Source: Paenibacillus sp. JNUCC-31 (lineage in GTDB: Bacteria > Bacillota > Bacilli > Paenibacillales > Paenibacillaceae). From it: 64,000 nt of DNA. Made by a program: the position numbers and the translations under genes. Shown piece by piece: positions 7,937-16,815 of the stretch. The stretch is from assembly GCF_014844075.1 (NCBI RefSeq), contig NZ_CP062165.1, positions 372,001-436,000 of the forward strand, in the 5' to 3' direction. Below the pieces are notes generated by a model. That model was not told where the DNA came from. It did no database searches and saw nothing but the letters and a program-made list of their open reading frames with translations. Each line of letters starts with the position of its first letter. The first letter of the stretch is position 1.

Positions 7937-8785
7937 TTAAAGCCAGGAACGCATGAGCTCAATGTCACCGCGGTGTGTTCCATCTTCGCCTGATTCGGTC
8001 TCCAGCACAACTACAGCTTGCTGAAACTCGGGCGCACATAACAGTTCCTGCATCGCTTCTTTTCCTATATAACCCTGTCCGATCCGTGCATGTCTGTCCT
8101 TGCATGAACCGGATGGATATTTCGAATCATTAAAGTGAACAGCCGCAAGAGCATCCCAGTATCCCAGCAGTCTGCCTTTCTCCAGCATCGATGCCTCATT
8201 GCCTGTCGTCCACATGCCTGAAGCAAAAGCATGACACGTGTCAAAGCAAAAAGCAATATGCTCGGGATACCGGCTTAGCTTGCGAATTTGTATCAATTCT
8301 TCCATCGTCGTACCCATGGGACCATGATCTCCAGCCTGATTTTCAAGCAGAACCTTTGCCTGTCCATCCCACTCCGCTAATGCGGTATCCAGACAGGATA
8401 TGAGATTCTGATATCCTTCGAGTGGTTCATTGCTCTTGAGATGTCCAAAGTGAACTACAGTCCCAACCGAACCGCAGGCATCTGCAATGTGCAGATCATT
8501 ACGTATCGATGCGATGGTAGCATGAAAACCCGCCTCTCCTCGGGTTTTGCCCAAAGCCGGATTCGTGGGGTAGGGTGAGTGGGCAATTGAAGCAAGACCC
8601 TGCTTCTCACACCAATCCCGACACTGTTCAGCATCTTTGAGGTCCAGTTCTTTCAAGCCAAGGCTCCGAGGGTTCTTTGGAAAATATTGAAATGCCGTAG
8701 CCCCCATCTCATATGCCCGCTTGGCTGCCTGAAGAAATCCGCCTCTGGTGCTGACATGTGCCCCGATTCCGCTTTTAGGCCTCAT
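7937..8785 (-). CDS. nfo: Endonuclease IV (AP endonuclease)
   Basis: 282 aa, the usual length. IGAHVSTRGG starts the TIM barrel, and metal-binding positions are seen in VVHFGHLKS, LLENQAGDHG, CFDTCHAFASG, HFNDSKYP and VLETESG. Endonuclease IV cuts DNA 5' of abasic sites in base-excision repair. It overlaps the mutM-like gene by 11 nt, so a glycosylase and the nuclease acting on its product are co-expressed. Confidence 0.93.
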   Translation of the reverse strand: MRPKSGIGAHVSTRGGFLQAAKRAYEMGATAFQYFPKNPRSLGLKELDLKDAEQCRDWCEKQGLASIAHSPYPTNPALGKTRGEAGFHATIASIRNDLHIADACGSVGTVVHFGHLKSNEPLEGYQNLISCLDTALAEWDGQAKVLLENQAGDHGPMGTTMEELIQIRKLSRYPEHIAFCFDTCHAFASGMWTTGNEASMLEKGRLLGYWDALAAVHFNDSKYPSGSCKDRHARIGQGYIGKEAMQELLCAPEFQQAVVVLETESGEDGTHRGDIELMRSWL

Positions 8786-9596
8786 GCTGGCAATCTGGAC
8801 AGAAGAAAGCCTTCTTGCCCGTAATTTCCACGCGTGCTATCGTTCCCCCGCAGCGAGGGCAAGTTTCCCCTTCACGATCATACACCCGGCACTGCTCATC
8901 ATAACTTCCCGTCTTGGTATCTCCCTGCATCAACGGCATTTCCATATAACCGCCTTCCGATGCAGCTTCTCGCAATACGGATTGCACAGAATGGTACAAA
9001 CGTGCTGTGAGTTCAGGCGAAGCAGCAATATTTTGCGTTTTGGAGCTTGGTCTCAGGCCTGCTGCAAATGCAATCTCATCCGAATAACAATTTCCGATGC
9101 CTGCAATAATATGCTGGTTGACCAGTGTCGTTTTGAGTGTGCCCCGACGTCCCTTCAACAGGGCAGCAAAGCGTTCTATATTCATGCGCCGATCCAAAGG
9201 TTCAGGGCCAAAATCTGACATGGCCTCTTCTGTTTCTTTCGACGTCAGCAGATGCAGATATCCCAAACGAAGCCCAATAAAGAATAAAGTGTAGTCTCCA
9301 AACTGAATCTCTACTTGAGTGGTACGATCAGGCCGTTCAGCTTCCGTGCCCCAGAAAATCATTCCGCCCAACATGAGGTGCAGTACCAGACGCTTACCAT
9401 TAGCCAGATGAAAAATCAGATGCTTGGCCCGGCGTTCTACAAATATGATACGATTACCTGTCAATTCGCGGGTAAACACATCAGGCTCGGTATTAATCGA
9501 TTTATCACGATTAACCACCACACCTGTAATCGGTAAATCAAGTATGTTCTCGGACAGCAAGGTCCGGTAGTTTTCCATTTCCGGCAATTCCGGCAT
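8775..9596 (-). CDS. Formamidopyrimidine-DNA glycosylase family protein (MutM-like)
   Basis: 273 aa. The N-terminus MPELPEMENYR has the catalytic Pro2 and Glu3. The helix-two-turn-helix region reads VNQHIIAGIGNCYSDEI, and the C-terminus carries a zinc finger with CRVYDR, CPRCGG and CPDC. The family removes oxidised bases such as 8-oxoguanine and nicks the abasic site. The Met in PELPEME and other differences leave open whether it is MutM proper or a divergent Fpg/Nei paralogue. It is coupled to nfo. Confidence 0.85.
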   Translation of the reverse strand: MPELPEMENYRTLLSENILDLPITGVVVNRDKSINTEPDVFTRELTGNRIIFVERRAKHLIFHLANGKRLVLHLMLGGMIFWGTEAERPDRTTQVEIQFGDYTLFFIGLRLGYLHLLTSKETEEAMSDFGPEPLDRRMNIERFAALLKGRRGTLKTTLVNQHIIAGIGNCYSDEIAFAAGLRPSSKTQNIAASPELTARLYHSVQSVLREAASEGGYMEMPLMQGDTKTGSYDEQCRVYDREGETCPRCGGTIARVEITGKKAFFCPDCQHEA

Positions 9597-9603
9597 CGTT
9601 CAT

Positions 9604-10413
9604 CTACCCCTTCTTGGATGCTTGGCCTGTCGTCTGCGACAGCCACTCAATCAGTTTATGCAAATCTTCAAAGACATGATCAGGACGAACCTTGGCCGCC
9701 TGGATGTGACTGTCCATGTTATCGCGTGTTGTAATTCCGGTAAGAACCAGAATAGTCTCACAACCCGCTGCTGCTCCTGCCGCAATATCTGTACGCATAT
9801 TGTCTCCGATTACAGCAACTTCATCAGACTTTAAGTTCAAACGGCTAATGGCAGACTTCATAATAATACTTGATGGTTTGCCAATTACGGTAGGGTGAAC
9901 TCCGGTGGCTGCTTCTATTGCTGCCCCAATTGTCCCCGCTCCTGGTGTAAGACCATCATCAGAAGGAAGCTGTAGATCAGGGTTGGTCAGAATGGATTTG
10001 GAGCCGCCATTGATCCAACGAAGTGCCTTGGTCAGTTTATCATAGGAAAATTCACGATCAATGCCTTGTATAACGTACTCCGGTTTATCATCCGTGAGTT
10101 TAAGCCCTGCTGCTTGTAGCGCTTGCAACAGTCCTTCCTCTCCGATACAGGCCACTTTCGCACCAGGAGCTTCTTCAGCCACATATTCCGCAGCTGCCAC
10201 CGCAGATGTACAAACCTGAGATGCTTCGGCCGGGATACCCATCCCCTTCAAATGATCTGCCACACCTTGGGGGGTACGCGAAGAATTATTAGTCACAAAC
10301 AAATAAGGCATGCCTTGTTCATTTAATGTCCGAATAAGCTCATCAGCTCCTTCAATACGATGTCTGCCATGATAGAGTGTACCATCCAGATCAATCAGGT
10401 AGGCCTTAATCAT
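9604..10413 (-). CDS. HAD-IIA phosphatase, NagD/AraL-like
   Basis: 269 aa from ATG 10413, preferred to an in-frame GTG 9 nt upstream because AGAAGGGA sits about 10 nt before the ATG. Motif I is DLDGTLYHG, motif II is FVTNNSS, and motif III/IV reads VIGDNMRTDIAAG. A type IIA cap lies between the motifs. These enzymes dephosphorylate sugar phosphates or nucleotides; the substrate cannot be read from sequence. The end lies 7 nt before the mutM-like gene. Confidence 0.85.
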   Translation of the reverse strand: MIKAYLIDLDGTLYHGRHRIEGADELIRTLNEQGMPYLFVTNNSSRTPQGVADHLKGMGIPAEASQVCTSAVAAAEYVAEEAPGAKVACIGEEGLLQALQAAGLKLTDDKPEYVIQGIDREFSYDKLTKALRWINGGSKSILTNPDLQLPSDDGLTPGAGTIGAAIEAATGVHPTVIGKPSSIIMKSAISRLNLKSDEVAVIGDNMRTDIAAGAAAGCETILVLTGITTRDNMDSHIQAAKVRPDHVFEDLHKLIEWLSQTTGQASKKG

Positions 10414-10422
10414 ATACAGCAC

Positions 10423-10766
10423 TTCCCTTCTTTTATCCCGTTAACATTTCATGTCCTTAACCATTCGCATTTAAATTCAATGCTATCCTATGTATACAGT
10501 ACCAAACAACGACTTGCTCGCATCTGCACGCAACCCGTCGAATCGAATCGAACACGGACGTCTGGGCTTGCGCGTCTTCTGTACATGCTTGTCATTTCCT
10601 GCGCTTTCCCGGAAAATAATTTGAATCATTTCCCTCTTTATATTGCCCATCCTACACGCTTTCCCGTCCAATTGCAAAAGGGACCGCGGGTGTAATCCCC
10701 CCTCAGTCCCGTACAATTAACGGCTTCTTCTCCGGTTGTGTTTGGCTGTTCTGCTTCGCACATCCA
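10423..10766. other. Intergenic stretch with no recognisable gene
   Basis: This 344-nt gap lies between rnz and the HAD-IIA gene. A 77-codon minus-strand frame is present but has no recognisable domain and no good ribosome site. I saw no clear terminator or riboswitch. Confidence 0.4.
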
Positions 10767-11708
10767 CTACTGAGATTCATCCTTGCGGTGAACCACTGGA
10801 ATAAGCTCGTGTTCAATCGCAAGTTTCGTATTTGGGAATATCAACTGCGCTTCTTCCAGAAGTGGCTGCAACTGATCTTCATCTTTGTAGCGGGAACTAA
10901 AATGGGTCATGATCAGCTGTCCTGCATCTGCTGCTCTCGCCGCCTCGGCCGCTTGCTTCGAGGTACTATGATAGTATTCATGAGCCGTATCAGCCAAATC
11001 ATGCAGAAACGTAGCTTCGTGTACGAGGACATCCGCATGACGAGCTAGTGGCTGTACATTGTCACATGGGCGTGTATCCCCCAAAATGGTAACGACCATT
11101 CCACGCTTTGGCGCCCCCAATACATCTTCTGGGCGAAGTGAGTCACCGTTGTCTAAAGTAATGGTTTCTCCACGTTTCAAACGACCAAATAACGGCCCAG
11201 GCTTCAAGCCATACTCAGCCAGTTTCCCAGGGTCCAGACTGCCTGGACGATCCTTCTCGGTAATTCGATACCCATAACTGTCGATACGGTGTTCCAGCAA
11301 CGCTGATTCCACGATAAAGGTCTCATCTTCAAAAAGCACTCCGCCTGTATGTTCTACAATGCTTAGATCATAGTTTAGACGTGACTGGCTAAGTTCCATC
11401 GTAGTCATGATCATTCGTTCAGTGCCTGGCGGACCATACACCGTTAACGGTGTAGTGCCACCTTGATAAGCTCTGCTGGAGAGTAGACCCGGAAGTCCAA
11501 ATACATGATCTCCATGAAGATGGGTTATGAATATTTTCTCCAATTTGCTCAATTTAAGCGGAGAACTTAAAATCTGATGCTGGGTTCCTTCCCCGCAATC
11601 AAACAACCACAATGCTCTGCGCTCATCCAACATGCGCAGCCCTATGGACGTTACATTCCGCTGAAGCGTAGGTACACCAGCGTTAGTTCCCAGGAAATAT
11701 AGTTCCAC
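10767..11708 (-). CDS. rnz: Ribonuclease Z
   Basis: 313 aa from GTG 11708, chosen because AAAGAGGTG lies 9 nt upstream and VELYFLGTNAGVPT matches the start of RNase Z; the open frame extends 15 codons further. The metallo-beta-lactamase motif is THLHGDHVFGLPGL, with later GDTRPC, HEATF and MTHFSSRY. RNase Z trims the 3' end of tRNA precursors. It follows the metH terminator, in the same direction. Confidence 0.92.
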   Translation of the reverse strand: MELYFLGTNAGVPTLQRNVTSIGLRMLDERRALWLFDCGEGTQHQILSSPLKLSKLEKIFITHLHGDHVFGLPGLLSSRAYQGGTTPLTVYGPPGTERMIMTTMELSQSRLNYDLSIVEHTGGVLFEDETFIVESALLEHRIDSYGYRITEKDRPGSLDPGKLAEYGLKPGPLFGRLKRGETITLDNGDSLRPEDVLGAPKRGMVVTILGDTRPCDNVQPLARHADVLVHEATFLHDLADTAHEYYHSTSKQAAEAARAADAGQLIMTHFSSRYKDEDQLQPLLEEAQLIFPNTKLAIEHELIPVVHRKDESQ

Positions 11709-11733
11709 TCTGGATCGCACCTCTTTCTGTTGC

Positions 11734-11766
11734 CAGCAAAAAGCCTCCGACAATGCGGAGGGCTTT
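11734..11766 (-). terminator. Terminator after metH
   Basis: On the minus strand GCCCTCCG-CATTGT-CGGAGGC is followed by TTTTTG. It lies about 20 nt after the metH stop and ahead of rnz. Confidence 0.8.
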
Positions 11767-11782
11767 GCCTGACATTTTACTT

Positions 11783-14700
11783 TTATGCCTTATCTACGTT
11801 AAAATACTTCGCTTGCGGATGACTGAACACCATCGCCGATACAGATGCTTCAGGTTCCATCATGAAACCTTCAGTCAGCTCCACACCGATATCCTCAGGC
11901 TGTAACAACTTGAACAACGGTCCTTGGTCCTCCAAATCAGGACAGGCCGGATATCCGAATGATACCCTTATTCCCTGATAGCGTGCTCCATGACGTTGCT
12001 TCATGGTCATCTGGGCTGGATCAGGGAATCCCCAGATATCTCTCATCATATGATGAACCCGCTCTGCTAATCCCTCTGCTACTTCAAGCGCTACGGATTG
12101 CAGAGCATGTGAACGAAGATAATCGCCTTGATCCTTCCAAGCAGTTGATAATTCTCTTACACCGTGTCCGGCCGTTACAACCATAAAACCAACGTAATCC
12201 ATTTGTCCGGATTCTACCGGCTTCAGGAAATCAGACAGGCACAGGAAGGGTTCAACTTTTTGGCGCGGGAACGTGAATGTATGCAAGATATTGCTCGTAT
12301 TCTCAGGGTCATAGACGATGACACTATTACCGCTGGATTGGGCCGGGAAGAAACGATACATGGCATGCGCCTGAATAATTCCGTCACGAACAGCCTCCTG
12401 CATAATATCATCCACTACCGCTTTCAGATCCGTTGCTTTCTGATCACCCGACGCAAGCAGCTGCTCTACCGAGCCGCGCAAACCAAGATGATGTCCGAGC
12501 AACATCTGCATGTTCACATACGGTAATATGTGTGACAACGGATAGTTTCGCAAGACATGTCGGTCCAGATCCGGCGGAATGAGAACCGGATTGTCGATTG
12601 CGATATCCGAACGCTCTACCCGAGTAAGCTCGGGAAGTGGTTGTACATTTTCTGCACCTGAAGCGTCAGCCTCTTTTTCAGCCTCCATCTCAAGTTGCAT
12701 CACTTCACGCGTGCTTGGATTCATCAGCTTGTTGGCCAGATCCAGGCCGTCCATGGCATCTTTTGCATAGACAACCATTCCGTTATATTCGGGACGTATA
12801 CGGTTTTTTGTGAATTTACGTGTTAATGCCGCACCACCAACCATAATAGGTACATCAATACCTGCTGTTCGCAAATCCTGAGCTGTAAGAATCATCTGCT
12901 GCGCCGATTTAACCAATAGACCGGATAGACCGATCGCATCCACTTTTTCTTTTCTATACGCCTCGATAATTCGCTCTGGTGGTACTTTTATACCCAAATT
13001 GATGATCCGGTAACCGTTATTGGAAAGGATGATCTCCACCAGGTTTTTGCCGATGTCGTGTACATCGCCCTTCACCGTCGCTAGGATGATCTTACCTTTT
13101 ACTGACGTCTCGTTCTTCTCCATGAACTGCTCCAAATAAGCGACAGAAGCCTTCATGACCTCCGCGCTCTGCAACACCTCTGCCACGATCAGCTCATTGT
13201 TGTTAAACAGTCGCCCTACTTCTTCCATCCCCCGCATCAGGGGACCATTGATCACTTCAAGCGCTGTATACTTGGCGAGTGCCTGCTCCAAATCGGGCAG
13301 CAATCCTTCTTTACTTCCCTCAACAACATATGAAGCGAGACGTTCTTCTAGCGAAAGGTTCGAAATTTTTTCTTTTTTCTCGACCTTTTTATTACGAAAG
13401 GCGGCAACGAAAGCGGCCAGTGTTTCGTCATTTGTATTGTATAACAGCTCTTCCGAGAGTCTGCGCTCTTCCTCCGGAATGGAAGCATAACGCTCCAGCT
13501 TCTCTGTGTTAACAATGGCATAATCGAGACCCGCTTTGGTACACTCATACAAAAATACAGAGTTCAACACTTCCCGCCCTGCTTCAGGCAGACCAAATGA
13601 AATGTTGCTAATGCCCAGTATAGTGTGACATTCAGGCATTGCTTCTTTAATGACACGAATACCTTCAATTGTTTCTTTGGCCGAACCGATATATTGTTCA
13701 TCGCCCGTACCCACCGGAAACACCAGGGTATCAAAGATCAGGTCTTCTGCTTTTAGTCCATATTTGTTCACCAGCAAATCGTAAGATCGTTTGGCTACCT
13801 CCAGCTTGTCCTCACGGCTAATCGCCTGTCCACGTTCATCAATCGTTCCGACAACGACAGCACCGCCGTATTTATGCAACAATGGAGTGACCAGCTCGAA
13901 CTTTTCCTCGCCGTCCTCAAGGTTAATGGAGTTAATTATCGCTTTACCTTGTGAGTATTGCAGTGCAAGGTCAATGACAGCTGCATCTGTCGTATCAATC
14001 ATAAGCGGTACCTTTACTTTTTTGACAACCAGTTCAAGGAACTTCTCCATATCTTCGGCTTCTTCACGGTCCGGGTCCTGAACACAAACGTCGACAACAT
14101 GTGCCCCATTTTTTACCTGAGCCCGAGCAATTTCCGATGCTTCTTCATATTTCCCTTCAACAATAAGACGCTTGAATTTCCGTGATCCAAGTACGTTCGT
14201 ACGTTCCCCAACCATATATGGGCGATTGTCCTGTTCAACGTATACTGGATCAATTCCCGACAATGCTGGTGGATGTGTTCCGTTCATTTCTCTTGGAGGG
14301 TACTTGGCAAGTGTATCCCGCATTGCCCGAATGTGCGCAGGAGTTGTCCCACAACAGCCACCCGCGATGTTCAACCAGCCCTGTTCGGCAAAAGCACCGA
14401 TCTTCTGAGCAAGCGAATCAGGGGATTCATGGTAATTACCGTTCTCATCCGGAAGACCTGCATTTGGATAACAACTTACCGCAACTGAAGCCATCCCGGA
14501 TAGCGAGCGAATATGGTCTCGCATGAATTCCGGACCTGTAGCACAGTTTAGTCCCACTGAAATTGGGTTAAGGTGTTCTAGGGATATATAAAAGGCCTCA
14601 ATGTTCTGACCAGCTAGTGTTGTACCCATCGGTTCGATCGTTCCTGAGATCATCAAAGGAAGCTTGATACCACTTTGCTCGAATGCTTGTTGAATTCCAA

Positions 14701-15223
14701 TGCTTCCTGCTTTTACATTAAGAGTATCTTGTGAGGTTTCGAGCAGCAGCGCATCAACGCCTCCCTCAATTAAAGCGAGCGCTTGCTCGAAATAACTGTC
14801 GATGAGCTCCTGAAACGTTACTCCGCCTGTTACAGAAAGCGTTTTGGTTGTAGGTCCCATGGCACCCACCACATAACGCGGAGACTCCGGTGTCGAAAAT
14901 CGATCCACGGCTGCTTTTGCAATTCTGGCTGCTTCGAGATTGATTTCACGTGCACGGTCTTGAATGTCGTATTCAGCAAGTACAACAGATGTTGCACCAA
15001 ACGTATTCGTCTCAATTAAATCTGCACCGGCTTCCAGATATTCTTCATGAATACGCTGGATTAGCTCTGGACGTGTAAGTACAAGCATTTCATTACATCC
15101 GTCGAGGTCTTCTCCGCCAAAATCTGCGCCTGTGAGATCAACCTGTTGAATCATGGTCCCCATTGCACCGTCGAGGATTAATATTCGTTGTTTTAATGCA
15201 TCATGTAGGCTAAGCTTATCCAA
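11783..15223 (-). CDS. metH: Cobalamin-dependent methionine synthase
   Basis: About 1146 aa. The domains run in the usual order: homocysteine methyltransferase domain at residues 1-320 with zinc ligands in NCATG and GGCCGTTP, pterin-binding domain at ~350-610, cobalamin cap and B12 domain at ~650-870 with DVHDIGKN, and the AdoMet reactivation domain at the C-terminus (SFGYPACPD). The enzyme transfers methyl from methyltetrahydrofolate to homocysteine. The TTG at 15223 is preferred because GCGGGGG lies 8 nt upstream; a GTG at 15232 overlaps that site. No SAM or cobalamin riboswitch is visible in the short upstream gap. Confidence 0.95.
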   Translation of the reverse strand: MDKLSLHDALKQRILILDGAMGTMIQQVDLTGADFGGEDLDGCNEMLVLTRPELIQRIHEEYLEAGADLIETNTFGATSVVLAEYDIQDRAREINLEAARIAKAAVDRFSTPESPRYVVGAMGPTTKTLSVTGGVTFQELIDSYFEQALALIEGGVDALLLETSQDTLNVKAGSIGIQQAFEQSGIKLPLMISGTIEPMGTTLAGQNIEAFYISLEHLNPISVGLNCATGPEFMRDHIRSLSGMASVAVSCYPNAGLPDENGNYHESPDSLAQKIGAFAEQGWLNIAGGCCGTTPAHIRAMRDTLAKYPPREMNGTHPPALSGIDPVYVEQDNRPYMVGERTNVLGSRKFKRLIVEGKYEEASEIARAQVKNGAHVVDVCVQDPDREEAEDMEKFLELVVKKVKVPLMIDTTDAAVIDLALQYSQGKAIINSINLEDGEEKFELVTPLLHKYGGAVVVGTIDERGQAISREDKLEVAKRSYDLLVNKYGLKAEDLIFDTLVFPVGTGDEQYIGSAKETIEGIRVIKEAMPECHTILGISNISFGLPEAGREVLNSVFLYECTKAGLDYAIVNTEKLERYASIPEEERRLSEELLYNTNDETLAAFVAAFRNKKVEKKEKISNLSLEERLASYVVEGSKEGLLPDLEQALAKYTALEVINGPLMRGMEEVGRLFNNNELIVAEVLQSAEVMKASVAYLEQFMEKNETSVKGKIILATVKGDVHDIGKNLVEIILSNNGYRIINLGIKVPPERIIEAYRKEKVDAIGLSGLLVKSAQQMILTAQDLRTAGIDVPIMVGGAALTRKFTKNRIRPEYNGMVVYAKDAMDGLDLANKLMNPSTREVMQLEMEAEKEADASGAENVQPLPELTRVERSDIAIDNPVLIPPDLDRHVLRNYPLSHILPYVNMQMLLGHHLGLRGSVEQLLASGDQKATDLKAVVDDIMQEAVRDGIIQAHAMYRFFPAQSSGNSVIVYDPENTSNILHTFTFPRQKVEPFLCLSDFLKPVESGQMDYVGFMVVTAGHGVRELSTAWKDQGDYLRSHALQSVALEVAEGLAERVHHMMRDIWGFPDPAQMTMKQRHGARYQGIRVSFGYPACPDLEDQGPLFKLLQPEDIGVELTEGFMMEPEASVSAMVFSHPQAKYFNVDKA

Positions 15224-15338
15224 TATCGTCACCCCCGCAAAACGTTAAATCTTAGTTTAACAGAAACTACCTTAATGTGAAAGATCGGTTTTGGTCCGTC
15301 ACGTGGCGGGTTTATATGAATGTGAGATGATTTGCGAA

Positions 15339-15367
15339 TCGACAAAAACAGAACATTCCGATATAAT
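15339..15367 (+). promoter_or_regulatory. Putative mtnD promoter
   Basis: TCGACA at 15339-15344 and TATAAT at 15362-15367 are separated by 17 nt, 35 nt upstream of the mtnD start. Confidence 0.6.
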
Positions 15368-15401
15368 AGCAATTAAACCAAGTGGAAAAGAGGGGAAGAA
15401 C

Positions 15402-15947
15402 ATGGCTGAAATTGTAATCCGTAATACGAACGAACGTATCACTGGAGACGAAAATGTTCGAAATTTCTTAAACAAATATGAAGTATTATATGAAAAATGG
15501 GACGCGTCCAAATTAAACACAGATCTACAAAATAACTTTGGACTCACGGATGAACAAAAAGAAGAAGTACTCAAAACATATGACTATGAAATCAGAGATT
15601 TGGCCGCACGTCGCGGGTACCAAATATGGGATGTAATTACGTTGTCTGAACAAACTCCAGACATTGAAGAGAAGCTTGCCAAATTTGAAGAAATTCATAC
15701 GCATGCTGAAGATGAAATCCGTGCAATTGTAGCCGGCAAAGGAATCTTTGTCATCAAAGCTACAGATGATGTAGGTTACTTTAATGTAGAATTGTCTCCT
15801 GGAGACGTTATCTCGGTACCTGAGAATACGCCACACTTCTTCACATTAATGGAGAACAAACAAATCATTGCGGTGCGCCTGTTTATTGAAAAAGATGGCT
15901 GGATCGCAGACCCTTACCCGGATCCTACTTTTATTAAACAAGCATAA
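15402..15947 (+). CDS. mtnD: Acireductone dioxygenase (cupin)
   Basis: 181 aa from ATG 15402, with AGAGGGGAAG just upstream; an in-frame start 37 codons earlier would overlap the promoter. The metal site is His99, His101, Glu105 (HTHAEDE) and His145 (PHFF), as in ARD proteins. The enzyme oxidises acireductone late in the methionine salvage pathway, giving the 2-keto acid precursor of methionine. It stands divergent from metH, with no other salvage genes visible here. Confidence 0.88.
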   Translation: MAEIVIRNTNERITGDENVRNFLNKYEVLYEKWDASKLNTDLQNNFGLTDEQKEEVLKTYDYEIRDLAARRGYQIWDVITLSEQTPDIEEKLAKFEEIHTHAEDEIRAIVAGKGIFVIKATDDVGYFNVELSPGDVISVPENTPHFFTLMENKQIIAVRLFIEKDGWIADPYPDPTFIKQA

Positions 15948-15972
15948 TCAGCAAATTCTAATATGTGCTCAA

Positions 15973-16006
15973 CAAACCCCTGTCCATTTCGAACAGGGGT
16001 TTCTTC
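15973..16006 (+). terminator. Terminator after mtnD
   Basis: AAACCCCTGT-CCATTTCGA-ACAGGGGTTT followed by CTTC; a perfect 10-bp stem. It may also serve the converging GntR gene. Confidence 0.8.
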
Positions 16007-16035
16007 ATATTGAGATCGTATACAACATTTGATAT

Positions 16036-16710
16036 TCATATAAAATAATGCGGATATTTTGCTTTCATCTTCTCTTGTTCCACAACAACAAGTCTGAGAT
16101 GTGCTTCCATAACCTGAACAGCTTGATCCGTCTTACGTTCCGTGATGAGCCGGTAAATCTCTTTATGTTGTGAAATAATTACCTCCGCATCGGAATCTTC
16201 AGACAGCCGTAATAAACGAAGGCGATTAAAGGGAATATTCAATTGCTGCAACATTTTCCACGTTCTCATTTTCCCTGTGCCCTGAAACAATATCTGGTGA
16301 AACTCTTCATCCAGTTCAAAAAGACGATAGAAATTATTTTTCCCTATACATACTTCCTGCATGGCAATATTGGTTTCGAGTCTGAATCTGAATTCTTCCG
16401 GAAAAGATGCACAAGCCAGTGTGACAATTTCCTTCTCCATTTTCTCTCTCATAAACCGGCCTTCTTCAACATGCTCCAAATTAATATGGGAGACAATGGT
16501 TCCACTCTGTGGGATGATATCAAGTAATTCTTCTTCAGCAAGCTTCATGAACGCTTCACGTACTGGTGTTCTGCTTACTTGCAATTCATCCGCAATTTCC
16601 TTCTCGGAAATCTTTGTACCGGGCTCAAGTTCAAGGTGCAGAATTCGTTCCTTTATCAGATGGTATGAATAAGCCCGGGTCGAACCTCTAATCTTTTGAT
16701 TAAGTGACAT
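16036..16710 (-). CDS. GntR-family regulator, FCD type
   Basis: 224 aa. The N-terminal winged helix has LELEPGTKISEKEIADELQ and SRTPVREAFMKLAEE, typical of GntR. The C-terminal helical FCD-like domain has the metal-binding-type pattern ELDEEFHQIL. It is the last gene on the strand after the sugar importer genes, about 100 nt past the binding protein, and probably controls that importer in response to a related acid or sugar. The effector is unknown. Confidence 0.85.
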   Translation of the reverse strand: MSLNQKIRGSTRAYSYHLIKERILHLELEPGTKISEKEIADELQVSRTPVREAFMKLAEEELLDIIPQSGTIVSHINLEHVEEGRFMREKMEKEIVTLACASFPEEFRFRLETNIAMQEVCIGKNNFYRLFELDEEFHQILFQGTGKMRTWKMLQQLNIPFNRLRLLRLSEDSDAEVIISQHKEIYRLITERKTDQAVQVMEAHLRLVVVEQEKMKAKYPHYFI

Positions 16711-16751
16711 TCCTTAACCTCTTCCTCTCAGCCGTATTCCTCCATATTAGC

Positions 16752-16797
16752 ACAATTTGCCGCTCCACTAAAATCTTCTCAGTGAAACGGCAATTGA
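16752..16797 (-). terminator. Hairpin after the binding-protein gene
   Basis: On the minus strand GCCGTTTCACT and AGTGGAGCGGC pair around a loop of about 11 nt. There is no strong U-run, so it may be a weak terminator or an mRNA-stabilising hairpin. Confidence 0.4.
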
Positions 16798-16815
16798 GCA
16801 AACTTCAGTTTACAA

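Noticed and set aside
13155..13490. Plus-strand ORFs inside metH
   Set aside because: They are antisense to a clear, conserved gene and have no ribosome site or recognisable product.
15224..15338. Possible SAM or cobalamin riboswitch between metH and mtnD
   Set aside because: The gap is too short and lacks conserved cores; only ordinary promoter elements were seen.
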